Of a stretch of 64,000 nucleotides of DNA, positions 60,900-64,000 are shown in pieces. Position 1 is the first letter of the stretch. Every line of letters starts with the position of its first letter. The position numbers were made by a program, and so were the translations under genes. The notes under the pieces were generated by a model, which was not told the DNA's origin, searched no databases, and was given only the letters and a program-made list of their open reading frames with translations. Source of the stretch: Fictibacillus nanhaiensis (lineage in GTDB: Bacteria; Bacillota; Bacilli; Bacillales; Fictibacillaceae); NCBI RefSeq assembly GCF_019801215.1, contig NZ_JAHVJO010000001.1, forward strand, positions 558,001 to 622,000. Reading direction: 5' to 3'.

Positions 60900-62069
60900 A
60901 TGAAACGTACCATAAAACCTTTAATTTATAGTTTTATCTGCACCCTTATCCTTGCTGTCTTCCCGCAAGAGGCTAAAGCTGAACCAGGCGTTTCAGCAAA
61001 AGCAGCCGTCTTAATGGAACAATCTTCTGGGAGAGTTCTATATGGACGTAATGAACATCGTCCGATGAGAATTGCAAGCATTACGAAAATCATGACTGCG
61101 ATTCTTGCAATAGAATCCGGAAAAATGCAGCATACCATAACGATTACAGATCATGCTGCAAAAACGGAAGGCTCTTCACTTTATTTAAAACCAGGTGAAA
61201 AAATTCCTTTACAGGACTTAGTGTACGGTTTGATGCTTCGATCAGGAAATGATTCGGCTGTTGCGATTGCTGAATATGTTGGTGGAAGCCTGGACGGGTT
61301 TGCATATCTTATGAATCAAAAGGCGGAGGAAATCGGGATGAAACATACCCGCTTCCGTAATCCACATGGCCTTGACACCCATGAGGATCATTATTCTACC
61401 GCTTATGACATGGCCTTGCTCACAAGATACGCCATGACCAATGAGATGTTTAAAGATATTTCATCGACTAAAGTGTATCGATCAGAGCAAACCGGTGAAA
61501 AATGGGACAGAGTGTGGCGGAACAAAAATAAAATGCTAAAACTGTACGACCACTCAACAGGAGGAAAGACAGGGTATACCAAACGCGCGAAAAGAACGCT
61601 TGTTTCAACAGCAGAGAAGGACGATATGGAACTTATTGCTGTTACACTAAATGATCCGGATGATTGGGAGGATCACAGGAATTTGTTTGAATGGGGTTTT
61701 CACTCGTTTGATATGGTTCCTCTCATAGACAAGGGAGAGATCTCAAGCATTAAAGATAAAGGGTATAAAGGGAAAGTAGAATCAAATCGAACGTTTTCTT
61801 ACCCACTAATGAAAGAAGAGATCAGCCAGATCTCTTCTTCCATCCATTTATACAAACTACCGAAGTCAGGAAAATGGGAAGATGGAAAAGTCCCAAAACC
61901 AGTGGGTAGGTATTTTATAGAATTAGATGGTTCAAGAATTGCAGACCTACCACTCTATTATGATGGTAAAGCACTAATAAAACCTGATGAAGAAGGATTA
62001 TGGACATCCTTTAAAAACATGCTGAACCGACTTTTCTTTGTTGCCAAGGAGCATGACCGCCTATGGTAA
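60900..62069 (+). CDS. dacB: D-alanyl-D-alanine carboxypeptidase DacB (PBP5*)
   Basis: A 389-residue S11 carboxypeptidase that limits cross-linking of spore cortex peptidoglycan. Signal peptide ending near KAEA, SITK active site, SGNDSAV, and KTGYTKRA are visible, with a C-terminal beta domain and amphipathic tail (FKNMLNRLFFV). Its end overlaps spmA by 7 bases. It is distinct from dacF at 46585. Confidence 0.93.
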   Translation: MKRTIKPLIYSFICTLILAVFPQEAKAEPGVSAKAAVLMEQSSGRVLYGRNEHRPMRIASITKIMTAILAIESGKMQHTITITDHAAKTEGSSLYLKPGEKIPLQDLVYGLMLRSGNDSAVAIAEYVGGSLDGFAYLMNQKAEEIGMKHTRFRNPHGLDTHEDHYSTAYDMALLTRYAMTNEMFKDISSTKVYRSEQTGEKWDRVWRNKNKMLKLYDHSTGGKTGYTKRAKRTLVSTAEKDDMELIAVTLNDPDDWEDHRNLFEWGFHSFDMVPLIDKGEISSIKDKGYKGKVESNRTFSYPLMKEEISQISSSIHLYKLPKSGKWEDGKVPKPVGRYFIELDGSRIADLPLYYDGKALIKPDEEGLWTSFKNMLNRLFFVAKEHDRLW

Positions 62070-62656
62070 ATTACATCTGGGTAGGAATGATGGTTATTGG
62101 TTTTGTCGTTGCGGCGATTAACGGAAACATGGATAAAGTAAATGAAGCGATTTTCACTAGTGCAAAAGAAGCGGTTACGTTAAGCTTTGCTATGATCAGT
62201 ATACTTGTGTTTTGGCTTGGCATTATGAAAATAGCAGAAAAGGGTGGTTTATTAGAAGTGCTGGCCTTTTTGTTTCGCCCAATCGTAAAAAGGCTGTTTC
62301 CTGATATTCCACCTGACCATCCTGCACTCGGCTATATTTTATCGAATATGGCTGCAAATTTGCTCGGGTTAGGAAACGCTGCAACGCCAATGGGGATTAA
62401 AGCGATGGAGCAGCTCAAGATATTAAACGGAGGCAAGAATGAAGCAAGCCGTTCTATGATTACACTGCTTGCCATTAATACTTCAAGCATTACTCTTATT
62501 CCTACTACAATCATAGCGATACGTATGAGTTACAACTCGCAGTCCCCAACAGATATCGTTGCACCGACCCTATTAGCAACCGGAATTGCTACGATAGGCG
62601 CTATCCTTATTGACCGATTCTATTATTACCGTTCCTTGCAAAAGGGAGGGAAATAG
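62063..62656 (+). CDS. spmA: Spore maturation protein A
   Basis: A 197-residue membrane protein of the nucleoside-transporter gate family with about five segments (KIAEKGGLLEVLAFLFRP; NMAANLLGLGNAATPMGIKAMEQL). Needed with SpmB for full dehydration and heat resistance of the spore core. AAGGAG lies 11 nt upstream of the ATG, inside dacB. Confidence 0.92.
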   Translation: MVNYIWVGMMVIGFVVAAINGNMDKVNEAIFTSAKEAVTLSFAMISILVFWLGIMKIAEKGGLLEVLAFLFRPIVKRLFPDIPPDHPALGYILSNMAANLLGLGNAATPMGIKAMEQLKILNGGKNEASRSMITLLAINTSSITLIPTTIIAIRMSYNSQSPTDIVAPTLLATGIATIGAILIDRFYYYRSLQKGGK

Positions 62657-62657
62657 A

Positions 62658-63185
62658 ATGGGTTTCGTACAATCGTTTTCGATCTGGTTCATCCCTTTCC
62701 TTATTGGTTTTATTCTGTTGTATGGAACATATAAAAAAGTACCAACATATGAAACGTTCGTTGAAGGTGGAAAAGAAGGGTTTTCCATCGCAATCAGTAT
62801 CATCCCATTTTTAGTGGGAATGCTCGTTGCTATATCTGTTTTCAGAGCTTCTGGTGCACTGGATTTTGTTATGGTAGCGATGCGTCCTATATTTTCATTG
62901 TTTCATATTCCAGCAGAAGTAGTTCCGCTCGGTTTGATGAGAACAATATCAGGTACTGGAGCTCTCGGTATGACATCAGACCTGATTGCCACCCATGGTC
63001 CAGACTCTTTTATTGGCCGTTTAGCTTCCACGATCCAAGGAAGTACCGACACGACCTTTTATGTATTGACGGTATATTTTGGGGCAGTTGGGATTAAAAA
63101 AATGAAATATGCTCTGAAGGTTGGCCTCCTTGCTGATTTGATCGGATTTTTAGCTTCAATTGTTGCAATTACTATCCTATTTTAA
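62658..63185 (+). CDS. spmB: Spore maturation protein B
   Basis: A 175-residue membrane protein, same Gate family (YETFVEGGKEGFSIAISIIPFLVGML; GTGALGMTSDLIATHGPDSFIGRLASTIQGSTDTTFY), about the length of the B. subtilis protein. The ATG at 62658 follows GGGAGGG; the 16 further upstream codons overlap spmA. It begins 1 base after the spmA stop. Confidence 0.92.
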   Translation: MGFVQSFSIWFIPFLIGFILLYGTYKKVPTYETFVEGGKEGFSIAISIIPFLVGMLVAISVFRASGALDFVMVAMRPIFSLFHIPAEVVPLGLMRTISGTGALGMTSDLIATHGPDSFIGRLASTIQGSTDTTFYVLTVYFGAVGIKKMKYALKVGLLADLIGFLASIVAITILF

Positions 63186-63200
63186 TCATAAAACGAACAA

Positions 63201-63226
63201 AAAGAGTCGTGGCGGCTCTTTTTTAC
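63201..63226 (+). terminator. Rho-independent terminator after spmB
   Basis: AAAGAGTCG and CGGCTCTTT (9 bp, one G-T pair, 3-nt loop) followed by T. Confidence 0.85.
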
Positions 63227-63285
63227 GTTTATCTAGGTTGAGAATTACGAATAATGAAGGTATGATGAGACATGAGGTGAAGTCA

Positions 63286-64000
63286 TGGAACGATTGCAAA
63301 AAGTAATTGCCCAAAGCGGAATAACTTCCAGAAGAAAAGCTGAGGAATTAATCCGTGAAGGGAAAGTAAAAGTAAACGGAAACGTTATAACAGAATTGGG
63401 AACTAAGGTAGGAACAAAAGATAAGATCGAAGTAAATGAAATTCAAATTCAACGGGAACAACCCGTTTATTTTTTGATGTATAAACCTTCTGGTGTTATT
63501 ACGGCAGTTTCAGACGATAAGGGAAGAAAAGTAGTTGCTGATTATTTTAAAGACCTTATTGAGCAGCGAGTTTTTCCTGTCGGGAGATTGGATTATGACA
63601 CAACAGGTGCCATTATCATGACAAATGACGGAGAATTTGCGAACGTTTTAATGCACCCGCGATATCAGCTTGATAAAGTGTATATTGCAAAAGTAAAAGG
63701 CATACCGCCAAGAGAAAAAATTAAGCAGCTTGAACGTGGTATCCGCCTTGAGGATGGAATGACAGCACCTGCACATGTTAAAGTCATGTCCATCGATAAA
63801 AAGAAAGGAACGGCAATCGTTGAATTGACGATTCATGAAGGAAAGAATCGACAAGTAAAGCGAATGTTAGAAGCCATTGGCTGTCCAGTCATGAAGTTAA
63901 AACGAGAAAGATACGGATTTCTAGATCTTAGAGGACTGAATCCAGGTGAGTTTAGAGAATTAACGCCACATGAAATAAAACAGCTAAGAAATATGGCTGT
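63286..64000 (+). CDS. rluB: 23S rRNA pseudouridine synthase RluB (3' end outside window)
   Basis: Open to the right edge (238 codons visible). An N-terminal S4 RNA-binding domain (LQKVIAQSGITSRRKAEELIREGKVKVNG) is followed by the catalytic domain of the RsuA/RluB family with the catalytic Asp in GRLDYDTTGAIIMTNDG, then KVYIAKVKG and EGKNRQVKRML. B. subtilis RluB modifies helix 89 of 23S rRNA and follows spmB. GAGGTGA precedes the ATG. Confidence 0.93.

Noticed and set aside
1-64000. CRISPR array, prophage, transposase, tRNA or rRNA genes
   Set aside because: No spaced direct repeats, mobile-element enzymes, or tRNA/rRNA motifs were seen; gene order is continuous and B. subtilis-like.

Overview
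The window is a stretch of a low-GC, endospore-forming Bacillaceae chromosome. Gene order is essentially that of the Bacillus subtilis bkd-yqi-yqj-yqk-fur-drm-spoIIA-spoVA-lysA-scp-dacB region, but it is not B. subtilis: it carries a methylmalonyl-CoA mutase operon, a ketone-body/leucine-degradation cluster, a second purine nucleoside phosphorylase, a pair of HPr-like proteins and a type III polyketide synthase operon at places where that species does not have them. A Fictibacillus-like or related genus is a guess from gene content. No phage, insertion sequence, CRISPR array, tRNA or rRNA was seen.

Layout. 1-6.2 kb: end of the branched-chain 2-oxoacid dehydrogenase E2 gene, a bacilliredoxin, a Nudix hydrolase, an arginine-type ABC importer (artPQR), an aromatic-acid exporter, an L,D-transpeptidase and, on the other strand, the 30-residue stressosome anchor Prli42. 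6.2-11.5 kb: propionyl/methylmalonyl-CoA genes (mutase large chain, a cobalamin-binding domain fused to an epimerase, a carboxyltransferase) and an M20 peptidase, behind a CcpA-type cre site. 11.7-22 kb: a MarR regulator, two Y-family DNA polymerases (the second behind LexA boxes), a PAP2 phosphatase, Old Yellow Enzyme, GDPD, T-box-controlled proI, yqjPQ and yqzH. 22-30 kb: a ZIP transporter, a CwlC-like lytic enzyme with an added glucosaminidase domain, two HPr-like proteins lacking the catalytic histidine around a TVP38 membrane protein, and an RND pump facing a PadR regulator with a PadR-type operator between them.

30-36 kb: HMG-CoA lyase diverges from thiolase-scoA-scoB-atoE-thiolase, together converting leucine carbon and acetoacetate to acetyl-CoA; the shared intergenic region has a cre-like and a CodY-like site. 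36-46.5 kb: aldo/keto reductase, the FtsZ inhibitor MciZ, nudF, an endonuclease Q-like repair enzyme, spoIIM, fur, yqzK, xerD and the nucleoside-salvage operon drm-pupG-second PNP-pdp. 46.5-54.5 kb: dacF, the sigma-F operon spoIIAA-AB-AC and the complete spoVA operon (AA to AF). 54.5-64 kb: lysA behind a lysine riboswitch, ppiB, ypuF, scpAB, an unknown gene, bpsAB, dacB-spmA-spmB and the start of rluB.

Promoter-like elements follow the sporulation cascade: sigma-H at spoIIA, sigma-F at dacF, sigma-E at spoIIM and dacB, sigma-G at spoVA. Two RNA switches were recognised (a proline T-box and a lysine L-box). Five genes too short for a 60-codon cut-off, or open at the window edge, were read directly from the sequence: prli42, a 59-residue basic protein, mciZ, rluB and the true 5' reading of bkdB. 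All functional calls are by motif, length and gene order; no database search was run.
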